Source of the DNA: Coniochaeta sp. PMI_546
Lineage: Eukaryota; Ascomycota; Sordariomycetes; Coniochaetales; Coniochaetaceae
NCBI GenBank assembly: GCA_021432605.1
Contig: MU271161.1
Span: 426,004-490,003 of the forward strand
Length of the DNA: 64,000 bases
Direction: 5' to 3'
Shown here piece after piece: positions 1-12,553 of this stretch. A model generated the notes under the pieces. The model worked only from the letters and a program-made list of their open reading frames with translations, was not told where the DNA came from and made no database searches. Position numbers and translations under genes: made by a program. Within the stretch, counting starts at the first letter, position 1. Every line of letters begins with the position of its first letter.

Positions 1-2352
1 ATTGGCAGTGAGGTCGATTTCTTCTTCCGCATTGCTGGACGTGATCTGTTTCAGTTTACTCTTCTTAGAAATAATCTTAAACTTCGGATCGACAAGGTAA
101 ACATCGTAGATGTTCATGTTCTCGGGCGATTCGACGCAGACGATGTAGCTCTGCCGCACCAGGAACCACTTGCGTGTGTGCCGGGCGAACACCCTCTGCG
201 GCGTCAGCACACGCCTGAAGTCGAGGCCTTTGGACGATTGGATATGCAGGTAGCACTCTTTGCCGTGGTAGCTGCCCTCCGCGGCCAACCGTACGCCGAG
301 CGCCGAGAGCTCGAGGAAGCGGCAGAGCCGGTTGCTGTCGGGCCTGAATATGAGCCAGTGTACCATCTCGGTGAGGTATTTCTCCAGCATCCGCTGTTGA
401 CGCTCGACATATCTCCTCCTCGCGGCGGCAGGGTCCAGTTGCGACAGGTCGGCATTCGATCCAGTCAGGTCAAGCAAGCCGGAGCTCTTTCTTCTACCTC
501 CCAGCACATTCATGCGGGACCGCTTTTTCTTCGGCCGTGGACGACCTTCGCCCTCGGTAGCCGTGCCTTCTGCCGCTGTCATCTCGGCAGCCGTGGCCTC
601 GCCGGCCGTATCATCAGCGCCAGGTGGCGGAGGTTCGTCCTCGTCGTCTTCCAGCCCACGAACACCACGAAGGTAGGGGAAAGCTGAGAGTGGAAAACTA
701 GGTTGTTTCGGACGGTTGCTCCCAAGACTTGTGAGGTACTTCTCATTCTTCAGGGTGAGCTTGTACTTCCAGTGCATGTTCAGAATCTCCCTTATGGTTC
801 GCTTGACAGTCCACGTCATCCTGCTCGGCCCACTGCCATACTCCAGGTCGATGGTGAAGAGCCAATGACGCTCGCTATCACCGCCTTGAACCGGCTCGCT
901 GTCTCGGATCTTCAACTTGAGCTGCTCCAACAGGACAGGTATCCTCTTGTTTCCGTGCTCGTCGCGCTGGATCATACTGGCTAGCATCAGGACGGCTGGT
1001 GCTCCCGCGCGCAGCTCTGCCATCAGCTCCGCAGACTTCAGGTAGTCGATCTGCTCAGTCTTCTGCTTTCTCAGAGCCTTCAGCGTCCTTTTCACCTGCT
1101 GCCACTTCTGCGCGCCGTATGTGGACGCCCTCTCGCCAGTGAAAAACGGTCGCGAGATTCTCGGAGTCAAGGCGCCATTGTCGGATACGCCGCCATCTCC
1201 TACGCCCCGGCCACCGAAAGCCGATATCCTTCGGAAGTGGCCGAGCCTTGCTCGGGACGGACTCTCGCCGCCTTCCGGAGTATCCACGTGGTTGAGGGCC
1301 CAAGAACCCGTCCTGAACATCGAACGCTCCCTGTCGAACTGGTCACGGCCCTCTCCCTCCGAGAGCCCTGCGCGGTGATCGGAGGCGTCCGCAATGGTTG
1401 CTCGGCGGATGAAGTTCAACCGACTGTGTTGTATGGGCGTGTCGGGATCACCTCCATGTGAAGCAAACCTGGGCGTGGTCGGCGTAGAGAGAATGTCTCT
1501 GGGTCTCCGCATACGCCTTTTCTTCTTCGTCTTGACCGCGGCACCGTTCGCTCCAGCGCCAGGACCGGTGGGTCCTTCATCGGCTGTCTCCTCGGCATCC
1601 GCATCGACGTCGCTTCCCTCGTTCTGGTCCAAGTTCCTGAAGCCGGGTGCCCGCGTGCTCTGTCTTGTCACGGTCGGTGAGCTCGTTGTCGAACCAATGC
1701 CCAGGGCATCCGGTCCATGACTGCCGTGTGCTCCCGGCACGGCTAGCTCTTTCAGCTTGGCCATGAAGGCCGAGCTCCGTATCTTGCCAATTGCACCACT
1801 GGCATCCCAGCTGCTGTTGCGGACATGGCTATTGGTCTGGCTCAATGACGGCGGCGGAGGGAGGTCGTTGAGGACAGTGTCGTTCCGCGCGAACTGCACA
1901 CTCCTGCGACCGATTATGGGAGTGGATATTTCGCCTGGCTCAGCGGTGAAACCGACAGAATCTGTTCCGTTTGTAGCTGAGTCTGTCACTAATATCGGAG
2001 CTGGAGCAAGCTTGGGGGTCGAGGCAGCGGAGGCAGGGTTTGTTATCGCAGCGCCATTGCCGAGCTCGAGGTTCTGGTTGTGCAGGGGTGCAACGTCCTC
2101 GTGCGGATGACCGCCGTTCAGATAGTCTTCTGCAGGAGGAGTCGGGCCATCGCCATCGATTGCTTCGTGCCTCTGCTTCGCTGGAGAGCTGGGACTGGAG
2201 CCGAAGTCAAAGGTGTCGGAGCCGGAGTAGGTTCGGCCAGCAAGGTCCTGTTTCCGCAACAGGCTCGAGGGCTCGACAAGCTTGCCGGACGACAGACGGC
2301 GTTCCTCCTCGACTGCCGCCAGTGGGGAGTCGGATCTGGCTATTTCGCTCAT
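1..2352 (-). CDS. pld1: Phospholipase D1 (PLD1/Spo14 type), 3' part outside window
   Basis: Phosphatidylcholine-hydrolysing phospholipase D, which makes phosphatidic acid on membranes in vesicle traffic and sporulation. One frame is open from the ATG at 2352 to the window edge (784 codons, no intron seen). An in-frame TAA lies upstream with no other ATG between, which fixes the start. Residues 1-450 are low-complexity, Ser/Thr/Pro-rich, with a basic stretch (KTKKKRRMRRP) around residue 280. The PX domain begins near residue 485 (HWLFTIDLEYG, then WTVKRTIREIL and FPYLRG). It is interrupted by an acidic/basic insert containing PRPKKKRSRMN and resumes with MLEKYLTEMVHW. The PH domain starts near residue 695, with the family-typical RKWFLVRQSYIVCVESPENM followed by YDVYLVDPKFK. 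The two HKD catalytic motifs should lie beyond the window. This is seen directly; the function is by family. Confidence 0.95.
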   Translation of the reverse strand, partial: MSEIARSDSPLAAVEEERRLSSGKLVEPSSLLRKQDLAGRTYSGSDTFDFGSSPSSPAKQRHEAIDGDGPTPPAEDYLNGGHPHEDVAPLHNQNLELGNGAAITNPASAASTPKLAPAPILVTDSATNGTDSVGFTAEPGEISTPIIGRRSVQFARNDTVLNDLPPPPSLSQTNSHVRNSSWDASGAIGKIRSSAFMAKLKELAVPGAHGSHGPDALGIGSTTSSPTVTRQSTRAPGFRNLDQNEGSDVDADAEETADEGPTGPGAGANGAAVKTKKKRRMRRPRDILSTPTTPRFASHGGDPDTPIQHSRLNFIRRATIADASDHRAGLSEGEGRDQFDRERSMFRTGSWALNHVDTPEGGESPSRARLGHFRRISAFGGRGVGDGGVSDNGALTPRISRPFFTGERASTYGAQKWQQVKRTLKALRKQKTEQIDYLKSAELMAELRAGAPAVLMLASMIQRDEHGNKRIPVLLEQLKLKIRDSEPVQGGDSERHWLFTIDLEYGSGPSRMTWTVKRTIREILNMHWKYKLTLKNEKYLTSLGSNRPKQPSFPLSAFPYLRGVRGLEDDEDEPPPPGADDTAGEATAAEMTAAEGTATEGEGRPRPKKKRSRMNVLGGRRKSSGLLDLTGSNADLSQLDPAAARRRYVERQQRMLEKYLTEMVHWLIFRPDSNRLCRFLELSALGVRLAAEGSYHGKECYLHIQSSKGLDFRRVLTPQRVFARHTRKWFLVRQSYIVCVESPENMNIYDVYLVDPKFKIISKKSKLKQITSSNAEEEIDLTAN

Positions 2353-3192
2353 GATCGCGTGCTCGGAGGGTTGCAGGGTACTATGTCGAGGTATTCGGTA
2401 GGGTTGGTGAACGGGGACGAGCTGGACAGGGCAAGTCACCTCAATAACGATGCATTACAACGCGGTGGACGGCCAAGCAGCTCTCGAGTGAGCGAGTTTC
2501 TGTGTAAGAGGATACTGGTGGTAGCTGCGTCTCGCACCGAGGATCGAGATGTCTTCTAGAACCTCAGCAAGCGGAGAGTGATTGTTGAGTCGTTGAGCCG
2601 GCCGAGCAACAATGTCATGTGAAAGCTGGTTGACAGCTCCGTGTCGTCACCGGACAATGGCAGTTGTAGGGGCAGCCGCAATTGGTAGCTGAATGGACTT
2701 CCGACGCAGGTACGATAGCAAGGACTCTCGATGTGCGCGTGTCACGGCTTCTGGATACTCGGTTCCGTCAGTTCGGTTCGGACAGTTTGGAGCTGAGGGT
2801 GGGTTTGAGAGTCCGAGTCCGAAGAAGTCAATTCCACATTCCAAGGAGAGTTGTGATTGACAAGCATCATCATAAACCTGGAAGTTACAGGGGGCCAAGC
2901 CAGCTAGAGCCGGGATCGATATTAGGGGGTCCACAGCAGACCCGCGCCTAAAATGACGGTCCTGGGGTGGCAGCTCAAGCCACGAATGTCACGTCTGGTA
3001 GTGGGTTGGTGCGGCAGGCATTGTATGTACAAGTGTAAATGGTGCGCCACAGCGACAAATCAAGGAAGTATCAGTGAAAAGTAAGACCTCTTCCCTGCCT
3101 TGTTGTTCAGAAAACAGTGTACACGTAAGGATCAAGATTTACTAGCACGATCAAAAATGAGAAGTCTAGACAGAGACAGGCAAAAGTTTCGT
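2353..3192. other. Intergenic: 5' region of PLD1
   Basis: About 840 bases between the PLD1 start and the tRNA gene. It should hold the PLD1 promoter and leader. Short open frames here lack conserved motifs and are not called. Confidence 0.6.
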
Positions 3193-3290
3193 TGCAGACA
3201 GTGGGATTCGAACCCACGAATCTCTCGATAATGGTGATAAGTGTTCTGCAAACTTAAGACCACCGCCTTAAACCACTCGGCCATATCTGC
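3193..3290 (-). tRNA. tRNA-Leu(UAA) with a 13-nt intron
   Basis: Read on the minus strand, the acceptor stem GCAGATA (3290..3284) pairs with TGTCTGC (3200..3194). There is a D-arm with the Leu-type GCCGAGTGGTTTAAGGC, an anticodon stem GTGGT/ATCAC, a long class II variable arm and a T arm GTGGG-TTCGAAT-CCCAC. The loop reads CT-TAA-G, so the anticodon is UAA (3256..3254). A 13-base intron (3240..3252) sits one base 3' of the anticodon, the canonical eukaryotic position. A TTTT run just downstream on the minus strand (3182..3185) would stop RNA polymerase III. CCA is not encoded, as expected. Confidence 0.93.
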
Positions 3291-3740
3291 TTTTTAGTGA
3301 AACTTTATGAGGATAGAGCCGCACTATATAGTCACAACATCCCATGACGGGAATTGATTTCCCATGTCTATATGTCTAGGATGAACCCCTTTTGAGCTGC
3401 AGGATAGGCTCAATGTGCTAAATAGCTCATTTACTTGAATGCCTACTGTTGTTCAAGCTCTGCAGCAGCCACAATCTGGCACTAGGCGGTGATCATGAGC
3501 AGGGCTTCTACCAGTGAAACGAGTCCCCACGGCGACTTGAGAAGCACCTTTCACTTCTATACAGGGCCTCAACTAGAGTTAAAAGTGTAAATAGCCCGAG
3601 TGTTGTTCCAAGCTCTACTCTCAGTATTTACACCTCTGAGCCGAGTGATTGCTGTATTAGCCACTTCAACGTGACTGTCTTCAGCCCCCTCACAAGCCAT
3701 CGTACCTCCCGCTGCCATCATTCCTTTGACCAGTTGGTCC
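3291..3740. other. Intergenic between tRNA-Leu and the DDHD phospholipase gene
   Basis: About 450 bases between the tRNA 5' end and the DDHD stop codon, covering the 3' UTR of the latter. No gene is supported. Confidence 0.5.
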
Positions 3741-6700
3741 TCACTTCGCCTTAGGAGTCGTGGCCTTGGGCGTCCTCGCCTTACTAGCCAACATCTGCGA
3801 CAGCGTAAAATGCGCCACATCCTCGTCCTGCCAGTACGACATGTGCGACGCGATGACGTTCATCGGGTTGAAGTCGAGCACACTCCTGTTATCGCATTAG
3901 CATATCTTCAACCACCTCAAACACAAAAAGAAAAAGGAAAAGAATACTCACTCCTGGATAGTATAATCCACCCTCCCATTCCGATTCAGCGCCCGGACCT
4001 TCATCTCCTCCCTCCTCAGCTTCGCCGCCCTCTTCTCCTCCTCGACCCAGTTAACCTTTTCAACCTCCACCCTCCTCTCCCCCTCCTTCCCGTCGTCTCC
4101 CCCAGCCAAATCAGCCCTCTTCTTCTGAAACCTGCTAAAAAGCGTCTCAAGCTCATCATCAATAAGCGTAACCTCGTTCCCGCTCTCACTAACCCTCTCC
4201 CCCTTCCCACCGAGCCCCGTATTCCGCCTACTGAGTGCAAGCTCCCTCTTCCTCTCCGCCGCCTTCTCCGCCCTGGCCGCATCAGTCACCGCCTCGACGG
4301 GAGACACCACCCCGCCCCCCAAGATATTCGTCCCCGCGGCCGGGCTGGGCACATGGCCCGGCTGGAGCGCGCTCTGGTTGGCCTGCTGCGCCGCCGCGGC
4401 CTGCTGCCTCTCGAGCGCCGCGACGTCCTCCTGCGTCAGCCCCAGGGACCGGTTGAGCAGGCTGCTAGCTATGCCGGCGCTGAAGCTGCTCCACAGCCCG
4501 CTCACGCTCTGGCCCACCTTGGCCCCGATGCCCGTCAGCCCTTGCGGCGCCACGGTGCCGAAGATGCCCTTCTTGGTGTACGGCAGGGCCTGCGGCTTGA
4601 GGCTCGACATGGCCTTTGAGATGAGCGGCTCCAGCCGGTAGGCGATTGGGTCCGACGGGTGGAAGATGTTGTACAGCTGCTGGATTTTGGGCGAGGAGAC
4701 GGCAAACGGCAGCCCGGTGATGGGTGATAGGCGGTGGTCGGTGCTGTGCGCGTGGTGCTGGGCCGGCGAGATGAAGAAGGGGTCGTCTGCGTCTGGGTTC
4801 AGGGGGCTTTCCGACGGTAGGGAGTTGGGCAGGTGGCGGGCTGCGATGTTGCGACCTTTGAGCATCTGGAATAGGCCGATTGGGGAGCCGAGGCAGTAGA
4901 AGTCTTCCACGTCGAAGTTGAAGGCCAGGTCCTTGGGATTGCTGGGTTCGTATCGGTCCTGGGAAGGCCAGAACCGGAGCGGGTTTCGGGCCGGCTCTTG
5001 GGAAGACTTCTCCTTCTGCCGGCAGAGGATGTCGAACATGATGGCCGAGCCCAGGGAGTGGCCCATGATGTGCACCTTGCCTTTGAAGTCGGGGTTGCGC
5101 TCCATGAAGAGCTGGTATATCCTGTTTGACTCCTTGAGCACGATCTCGCAGATCTGCTCGCGGTAGGCGCTCTGGTACAGGAGGATGTCAAGGGCGAGGT
5201 CAGACACCAGAGACCGGGCGAAGGCCATGCCTTCGATTGTGATGTCTTCCAGTGAGGGGTATTCGTCTTCGTCGTTGAAGGTGTCGCTAAGGTCATGTTC
5301 GCCCTTCTTCTCCCGCCGCTTGGGGAACTCGAGCAGATGCCGCCAGCATACGGGGAGGACTTGGACACGGCAGTTGCCAGGACCGCTCTCACCGATTTCC
5401 GAGTTGAGCGCCCGCAGGTCGTCGGAGCTGGAATATGTTGTCTTTAACGTCTTTCGGAGCATGTTCACGTCGTGGACGAAGTTGAGACTCTCCATCCTGA
5501 GGCTCAGGAGCTGGCCGATTCCGTGAGTGATTAGGATCAGATGTTCGATCTCGCGGCCCTGAGTCTCGCCAACCTGGGCGGTGTAGTCTTCTTCCATTTG
5601 CTCTTCCTGCCTTTTCCGAATGGCTTCCTCTTCCTCCTCGGAATTCCGAGCCTCAGCTCCTGGCATGAGGTTGGACAGCTGGCGGGTTAACAGATTCGTC
5701 TTGGGCTCGACCACCTCTTGTTCCTTCTCTTTCTCCTTCCTGAACTCATCTTCAGTAGTCTTCTCGGACCTAGCGGTGGGAGGAGCAGAACGCCTCTTAA
5801 GCAGCTTCTGCTGCTTCTCTTCTGCTTCGGTGAAGGTGGACTTGGTTCCGGTTGGCGTCGAGGGGCGTGGAACCTCCTTGGCCTTCTTTGGTTCCGTATA
5901 ACCACGGACGACCTTGACGCCGCTCATGTATGCGCCTCCCGCAAACCTCTCGTAGACGGTTGATGTCACCCAAGACAGCACGCCGTCAGAGGACAGCCAA
6001 GCGGTATTTCCGTCCTGATACGTGGCTACGCTGTTCATGTAAGTGCCGAACAAGCGGTACGTCTGCGGCTGATGCTGTTGCGGTGCCGTAGCTGCCGCAG
6101 CCTTTGACGATCCCTGCCCGTCCGCCTGCGCCGACACGTCTGCTTTGAGGTTCTCGGAGGAAGGCTTGGGAGTCACGGTCTTCCGAGGGGGATACCTCCA
6201 TGGCTTGATCTTGAGGTAGCCTTCCTCTAGCTGGGCAGCAAGATTTTCTTCGCACGGTCGCAGTGTTGAGCCCTCTTGGTAGAACCAGCTCCCGCGACGG
6301 ACATCGTAGACAGGGCCCAGCCAGTACACGGGACCGAGCTCGCGTGTCTCGATCTCAACGTCAAACAGGAAGTCTTCATTGACTGGCACACGAGTGCTGC
6401 TCTTTGCCTGGCCCTCGTCACCGTCAAAATCTTCGAGACTTGTGTTTGGCGCATCCTCTGCCGACACCGCGCGTGGTCTCTTCGCGCCCGTCTTTACGCC
6501 GGTCTTGCTGGACGATGCTCGCCCATCTTCGATTTCTTCCAGCTTTTTCTGGTATGCGGCCTCGATAGACTTGGAGTCCTTCGGGGAGAATGCAACGAAC
6601 TTCTTCGGTTGCGCCGGCGGTTTCTTGTCGTCCGGGTCGATGGTCTGCAGTCCCTTTCGGAACTTGGGCTTCCGCTTTGGTATCTGCGCGAGTCCTCGTC

Positions 6701-7128
6701 AGTAAGGGGCAAAGATATGATTCCGTCTATCGCTTCCAATAGGCAATGCTCACATCTACAGCATGGAACCACTGCACGTTCAACCTCGGACAGTCAGGCG
6801 GGTATCTCCGGAAGCTCTGCCCATACAAAGGATTGATGATGTGATCCCCCGGGTTGACTGGTGGCTGTTGACTCGGCTGAGGATCCTTCTGCGTCGGCGT
6901 AGAGCTCCGACTCCCTCCCCACGGGTTGATAGAGTCGACGGCGGAGGCCAAGTAGGACTTCTCGGCCTTCTTATCCCCTGGTGCGGGGCTCATGGTACCG
7001 GTTTGGCCGGACGGCCACCCAAACACGCATCCAGGGACGAAAAGTCGCTTGACGGCGCTGCGGGAGCGAAGCTGGCTTAGTGCACGTCTTCCAAAGCTCT
7101 GGAGGAGGGCCTTGTTGAGGAGCGCCAA
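3741..7128 (-). CDS. DDHD-domain phospholipase (PA-PLA1 family, Ddl1-like)
   Basis: Intracellular phospholipase A1 acting on phosphatidic acid and related phospholipids. Three exons: 6754..7128, 3952..6683 and 3741..3885, giving 1083 aa. Intron 1 (6684..6753) runs GTGAGC to CAG with a CTGAC branch. Intron 2 (3886..3951) starts GTGAGT right after ATCCAGGA and restores the conserved C-terminal end (SYWQDEDVAHF). Ignoring intron 2 gives an early TGA. The lipase nucleophile is Ser668 in GHSLG (TCC at 5055..5057); the LILITHGIG strand lies before it and the DDHD domain (FNFDVEDFYCLGSPIGLF) after. The N-terminus (MALLNKALLQSFGRRALSQL) has Arg and no acidic residues, a plausible mitochondrial presequence, as for yeast Ddl1; a second ATG at residue 46 would remove it. 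Divergent from RPC1. Confidence 0.95.
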
Positions 7129-7973
7129 CGTGAATAGCTAGCCGTGGATTGGGGGGGAAATGGTTGAGCAGGTTGGGGGGAGAGTTGGCCAAAGGTCTAG
7201 GGCCGCAGTAATGACTCTCTATGGCTGCATGCTAGAGAGTCTAGGTAAGAGGCTGTGACAATAGGAGAGGGAGCGGTGTAGGGGCAGGTGTAGGAGCAGG
7301 TGTTCACAAAAGGAGAAGCTTTATATCGTTATCCGTTTGGCGGTTGAGTTTAACATGTGGTCGCGTCTTGGGAGCTTTCCACGAGCGCATGCATGTGAGA
7401 CAGCTGTCCAACTGTCCACTATCCACTGTCCACTGCTCTCTCCAGGGCCACAGAAGCACCCACGTTCCATAATGACGTACCCACCTCACTCAGCGGTTCA
7501 CTCAGCCCAAGCAAACCGATAAGATGCCCCACCCCCGCTATCGTTGCCGAACTGTGGCCACCACTGCCACCATTTGTACCGCTGCTATTGCAGTAATCAA
7601 CGTGCTTTTAGTGAACCTTGCGTCTGGACCGTGGTGGGGTACGAGCTGGAGGGGACTTTTTTGACAAAAGAGACTTTGAACAAAATATTTCCAGCCTCGC
7701 CGTCGAGTCACAGATGCACGTAACATTTCTCCTGCCTCGATTCTTATGACGCCACACAACTTCTAAGATCACGACTGTCTCGACTCCCTTCAGAAAATAA
7801 AGTTCCTCTGCATGTCAGGATAACATCGAGGGGCGTGACACTTCGCGCGAGTGTCCGTCAATCTTGGACTGCATCTTCCGCAACTGCTTTGCGCCGCGAC
7901 GCCCCACGGTTCCTACCAAAAGTTATAACCACCACCAGTCTGTTGTCTACTCAGCCACGGAGTAGTGTCGACA
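7129..7973. promoter_or_regulatory. Divergent promoter region, DDHD phospholipase / RPC1
   Basis: 845 bases between two start codons pointing away from each other, so both promoters must lie here. A short imperfect tandem run of TGTCCA/ATCCAC units occurs near 7400..7432. I see no decisive factor site and no gene. Confidence 0.6.
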
Positions 7974-10900
7974 ATGGCGACCTCGACAGAGACATTGACC
8001 GTTCCGGTCAAGCAGCAGGTGGTTGATCGCCTGCCCAAGCGCTTCGCCAGTCTGAAGTTTGGCATCCAGTAAGCTCCCTACCCTCCCTCCTTTTTCACTT
8101 GGTGGTTGGCGAGGCACCAGCAGTTGCTCACCTCCGGTTACTCAGGTCGAACCAGGATATCGTCAACCAGGCAGTGCTCGAGGTCTCGGACCGCATGCTC
8201 TACGACATCGAAAAGGGTAGGACTCCCTCACAACATGGACCTCTCGATCCGCGACTGGGAACCTCGAGCAAGACCGGCAAGTGCAGCACATGTCTACAGC
8301 CACTACAATTATGCTCTGGTCATTTTGGACATGTCCGCCTGCCATTACCCGCCTTCCACATCGGTTACCTACGATATGTCACCACCATACTCCAGAACAT
8401 CTGCAAAGACTGCGGAAAAGTCCTGCTCACCGAGTCCGAACGACGGCAGTTCCTCAAAGGGCTACGGAAACCCGGTATCGATAATCTCAAACGCACGAGC
8501 ATCCTCAAGCAGATCAACGAGCAGTGCAGAAAGACCAAGATATGCCATTACTGCGGAGAAGTCAACGGCCAGATCCGGAAACAGGGTGTCTTGAAACTCG
8601 TACACGACAAGTTCGTGGCCTTCAACAAATCCACAGCCCAGAAGAAAGTGGCGCCGGAGAGCAAGCTGGCGTTCGATGCCTCCTTCGCCGAGGCAAAGAA
8701 GTTCAACCCAGAACTCGAGAAACATTTTCGAAAGGCTATGGAAGATCTCAATCCCTTAAGAGTCCTCAATCTCTTCAAGAAGATTAGTCCGACAGACTGT
8801 GAGCTTCTAGGACTGAACCCGTCCGAGGGCCGGCCAGAAATGTTTATATGGCAATATCTACCCGCGCCGCCCGTCTGCATTCGGCCTTCTGTTCAACAGG
8901 AGACCTCCAGTACCGAAGACGACCTCACCACCAAGCTTGCGGAGATTGTCCTAATCAGCGGACTGATCCGGACAGGCCTGCAAAAAGGTGTAGCCATCCA
9001 GACGATCATGGAGCAATGGGAATACCTCCAGCTCCAGATCGCCATGTACGTCAACAGTGATATCCCGGGCTTGAACCAACCTGGCTTTGGCAAGGCCATA
9101 CGAGGCTTCTGCCAACGGCTCAAGGGTAAACAGGGCCGCTTCCGCGGTAACCTGTCAGGAAAGCGTGTCGATTTCTCTGGACGGACTGTCATTGGCCCTG
9201 ATCCCAATCTCGGCGTCGATCATGTAGCTGTTCCCCAGCTGGTGGCCAAGAATCTCACATATCCGGAGCGAGTCCAGAGACAAAACATCGAGAAGTTGCG
9301 AGAGTGTGTCCGCAATGGACCTGATGTCTGGCCAGGAGCTCAAGGGCTCATCAAGAGCGAGGAGGGCGGCTACAAGATCAACCTAAAATTCGGTGATCGC
9401 GAGATGCTCGCCCGGCAACTCCAGTACGGGGATGTCGTTGAGCGGCATCTTGAAGACGAGGACATTGTGCTCTTCAACCGACAACCTTCACTGCACAAGC
9501 TGAGTATAATGAGCCATCTTGTCAAGGTTCGTCCTTGGAGGACATTCCGTCTCAACGAGTGTGTCTGTGGTCCGTACAACGCTGACTTCGACGGCGACGA
9601 AATGAATCTGCACGTCCCGCAGACCGAGGAGGCAAGGGCCGAGGCCATCAACTTGATGGGAGTCAAGTATAATCTGGCAACGCCAAAGAACGGAGAGCCC
9701 ATCATTGCTGCCACACAGGATTTCATCACAGCCGCGTATCTGCTCAGCAGTAAAGACCGGTTCTTCGATCGGAAGTCCTTCACTTACATCTGCATGATGA
9801 TGCTGGGCGGCGATACGCAGCTCGACCTTCCACCACCTGCTGTGCTAAAACCCCGAATGCTCTGGACCGGAAAGCAGGTTTTCAACATTATGATTCGACC
9901 AAACAAATCCTCGCCAGTGCTGGTAAATCTCGACGCGAAATGCAGAGAGTTCAAGGCTAGACCAGGGCACGCCCCCGATATGGATCTCAACGATGGATGG
10001 CTAGTTATTCGAAACTCCGAAGTCATGTGCGGTCGCATGGACAAGTCAACGGTTGGAGCTGGCAAGAAAGACTCAGTCTTCTACGTTATCCTCAGAGATT
10101 TCGGTCCGGATTATGCAGTCGGAGCCATGAACAGGCTGGCCAAGCTCTGCGCACGACAGTTGACGCAGCGCGGATTCTCTATCGGCGTGGGGGACGTCTT
10201 TCCGACCCAGACCCTCACTGAAGCGAAGCTTGAGCTCGTTGCTGTGGCTTACAAGCAGTGCGACGAGCTGATCGCCACCTTCAAGGCAGGCAAATTGGAG
10301 AAGGCCGCCGGATGCAACATGGAGCAGACCCTGGAAAACGCCATCTCGGGAATCCTGAGCAAGGTCCGTCAGCAGGCCGGTAGTTACTGTGTCGAGACGC
10401 TGAGCCGGAACAATGCGCCTCTTATCATGGCCAAGTCTGGCTCGAAAGGTTCCGAGATCAACGTCGCCCAGATGGTGGCCTGTGTCGGACAGCAGATTAT
10501 CGGCGGCCAGCGTGTGCCGGATGGCTTCCAGGACCGCAGTCTGCCACATTTCCACAAGAACGCCCGCCAGCCCCCGTCCAAGGGTTTCGTGAAGAACAGC
10601 TTCTACACCGGCCTCGTCCCGACCGAGTTTCTTTTCCACGCTATTTCCGGAAGAGAAGGTCTGGTCGATACGGCTGTCAAGACGGCCGAGACAGGTTATA
10701 TGTCGCGTCGTCTGATGAAGTCCCTTGAGGATCTCTCGACGCAGTACGACAATACGGTACGGACATCTGGAGGAGGCATCGTGCAGTTCCAGTTCGGCGC
10801 AGATAACCTAGATCCCGTCGATATGGAGGGCTCAGCTGTGCCCGTGAACTACGACAGGACGTGGATACACGCCGAGAACATCACCTGGAACAACTCTGAC

Positions 10901-12553
10901 CGCGGCCTATTACCCCAGGAAATCCTAGATATCTGTGATGGAATTCTTCAAGGAGAGCGCAACAAACTCATCAGGAAGAGGCTGGGCACCGACGAAATCC
11001 TCGATTACTACGACCAGACCGATGTCGGTATCGATGAGCACGAGGGTGCGCGGAACTTCATCGAGACGACGCGGAGATACATCGCTGCGCGGGTTGCCAG
11101 GCTGGAAAATGCCCGCAAGCTCATGGGGCTCGAGACAGTCGACTCCCTCGGAGACATCATGATGGAGGACGACGCTAAGCCCGTCGTCAACACTGCTGCC
11201 CAGGCCTACGTGGACCGCGTCTACAAAGTCTCGGAGGCCACCTTGCGGAAGTTCCTGCAAATGTGTCTCACCAAGTACCACAAAGCGAAGGTCGAGCCCG
11301 GCCACGCCGTCGGCGCCGTCGGAGCCCAGTCCATCGGCGAGCCGGGCACGCAAATGACGCTTAAGACTTTCCATTTCGCCGGTGTCGCCGGTATGAGTAT
11401 CACCCAAGGTGTCCCGCGTATCAAGGAGATCATCAACGCCTCCAAGACCATCTCGACCCCCGTCATCACCTGCCCCTTGCTCAACAACAAGCAGATCGAG
11501 GCAGCGCGCATCGTCAAGGGCCGCATCGAGAAGACGTACATCTCGGACGTGCTGGCGTGGATCGAGGACGAGTGGCACGCCAACACCGCCAACATCGTAC
11601 TGCAGGTCGACATGCAGGCCCTGTCGGACATGCACCTGGGCATCGGCATGCAGGACATCGCGGACGCCATCATCAAGGCCAAGAAGCTGAAGATGAAGCT
11701 CGACACGGCCGACCTCCGGGTCGGCTACGACCGCATCGAGGTCGTGGTGCGTAACGACTACTACGACGCGTCGGCGGCCAAGAAGGCGGCCAAGGTCCGG
11801 GCCGCGGCGGCCGAGAAGGGCATCACCATGTCCGGCGCCATGGACGAGGCGGGCGACATGCTGCTGCGGGTGAACTACCTCAAGCGCCTGCTGCCCACGG
11901 TGCCCATCTCGGGGTACCCGGACGCGACCCGCGCCATCATCCAGACGAGCGAGCAGTCCGAGCACGCGGTGGTGGTGGAGGGCTACGGCCTCCGGGCGTG
12001 CATGACCACGGAGGGCGTGATCGGCACCAAGACGCGGTCCAACAGCATCATGGAGTGCCGCGACATACTGGGCATCGAGGCGGCGCGGACGACGATCGCG
12101 CACGAGATCGGCGAGGTGATGGGGGACATGGGCATCGACCCGCGGCACATGCAGCTGCTGGCCGACGTGATGACGTACAAGGGCGAGGTGCTGGGCATCA
12201 CGCGGTTCGGGCTGAGCAAGATGCGGGACTCGGTGCTGCAGCTGGCCAGCTTCGAGAAGACGCCCGACCACCTGTTCGACGCGGCCGCGGGGATGAAGAC
12301 GGACCGCATCGAGGGCGTGAGCGAGTGTATCATCATGGGGCAGACGATGAGCCTGGGCACGGGGGCGTTCCAGGTCGTGAGGCGGCTGGGGATCCCGGAG
12401 GCGGCGTTGGCGCCCAAGGGGACGGTGTTTGAGGATTGTTGGAAGGTGGCTGAGAAGGAGAGGAGGAGGAGACAGGCTGAGGGGGCGAGGGAGAGGTTGG
12501 GGAGGGGCATGGGTGGGTTCGAGCAGGGACGGGTGGCGGTTGCTGCTATGTGA
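7974..12553 (+). CDS. RPC1: DNA-directed RNA polymerase III largest subunit (RPC1/RPC160)
   Basis: Catalytic largest subunit of nuclear RNA polymerase III, which makes tRNA, 5S and U6 RNA. Exons 7974..8068 and 8146..12553 give 1500 aa. The 77-bp intron (GTAAGC to CTCAG) splits a Gln codon and rejoins as GIQSNQDIVNQA, a conserved family segment. Without the splice the protein would lack its first exon. The N-terminal zinc region has CSTC...CSGHFGH from about residue 78 and a CKDC/CHYC pair after it. The active-site loop NADFDGDEMN starts at Asn510 (9578); Asp512, 514 and 516 hold the catalytic Mg. The bridge-helix/trigger-loop region (GAVGAQSIGEPGTQMTLKTF) is present near 11300. The last ~40 residues are a basic Arg/Gly-rich tail. 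Full-length and apparently intact. Confidence 0.98.

Noticed and set aside
3726-4619. 297-codon plus-strand frame
   Set aside because: Antisense shadow of the DDHD phospholipase; Pro/Leu/Arg-rich composition from codon bias, no motifs.
10925-12271. 448-codon minus-strand frame
   Set aside because: Antisense to the conserved RPC1 coding sequence; His/Asp/Arg-rich composition typical of a GC-biased shadow.
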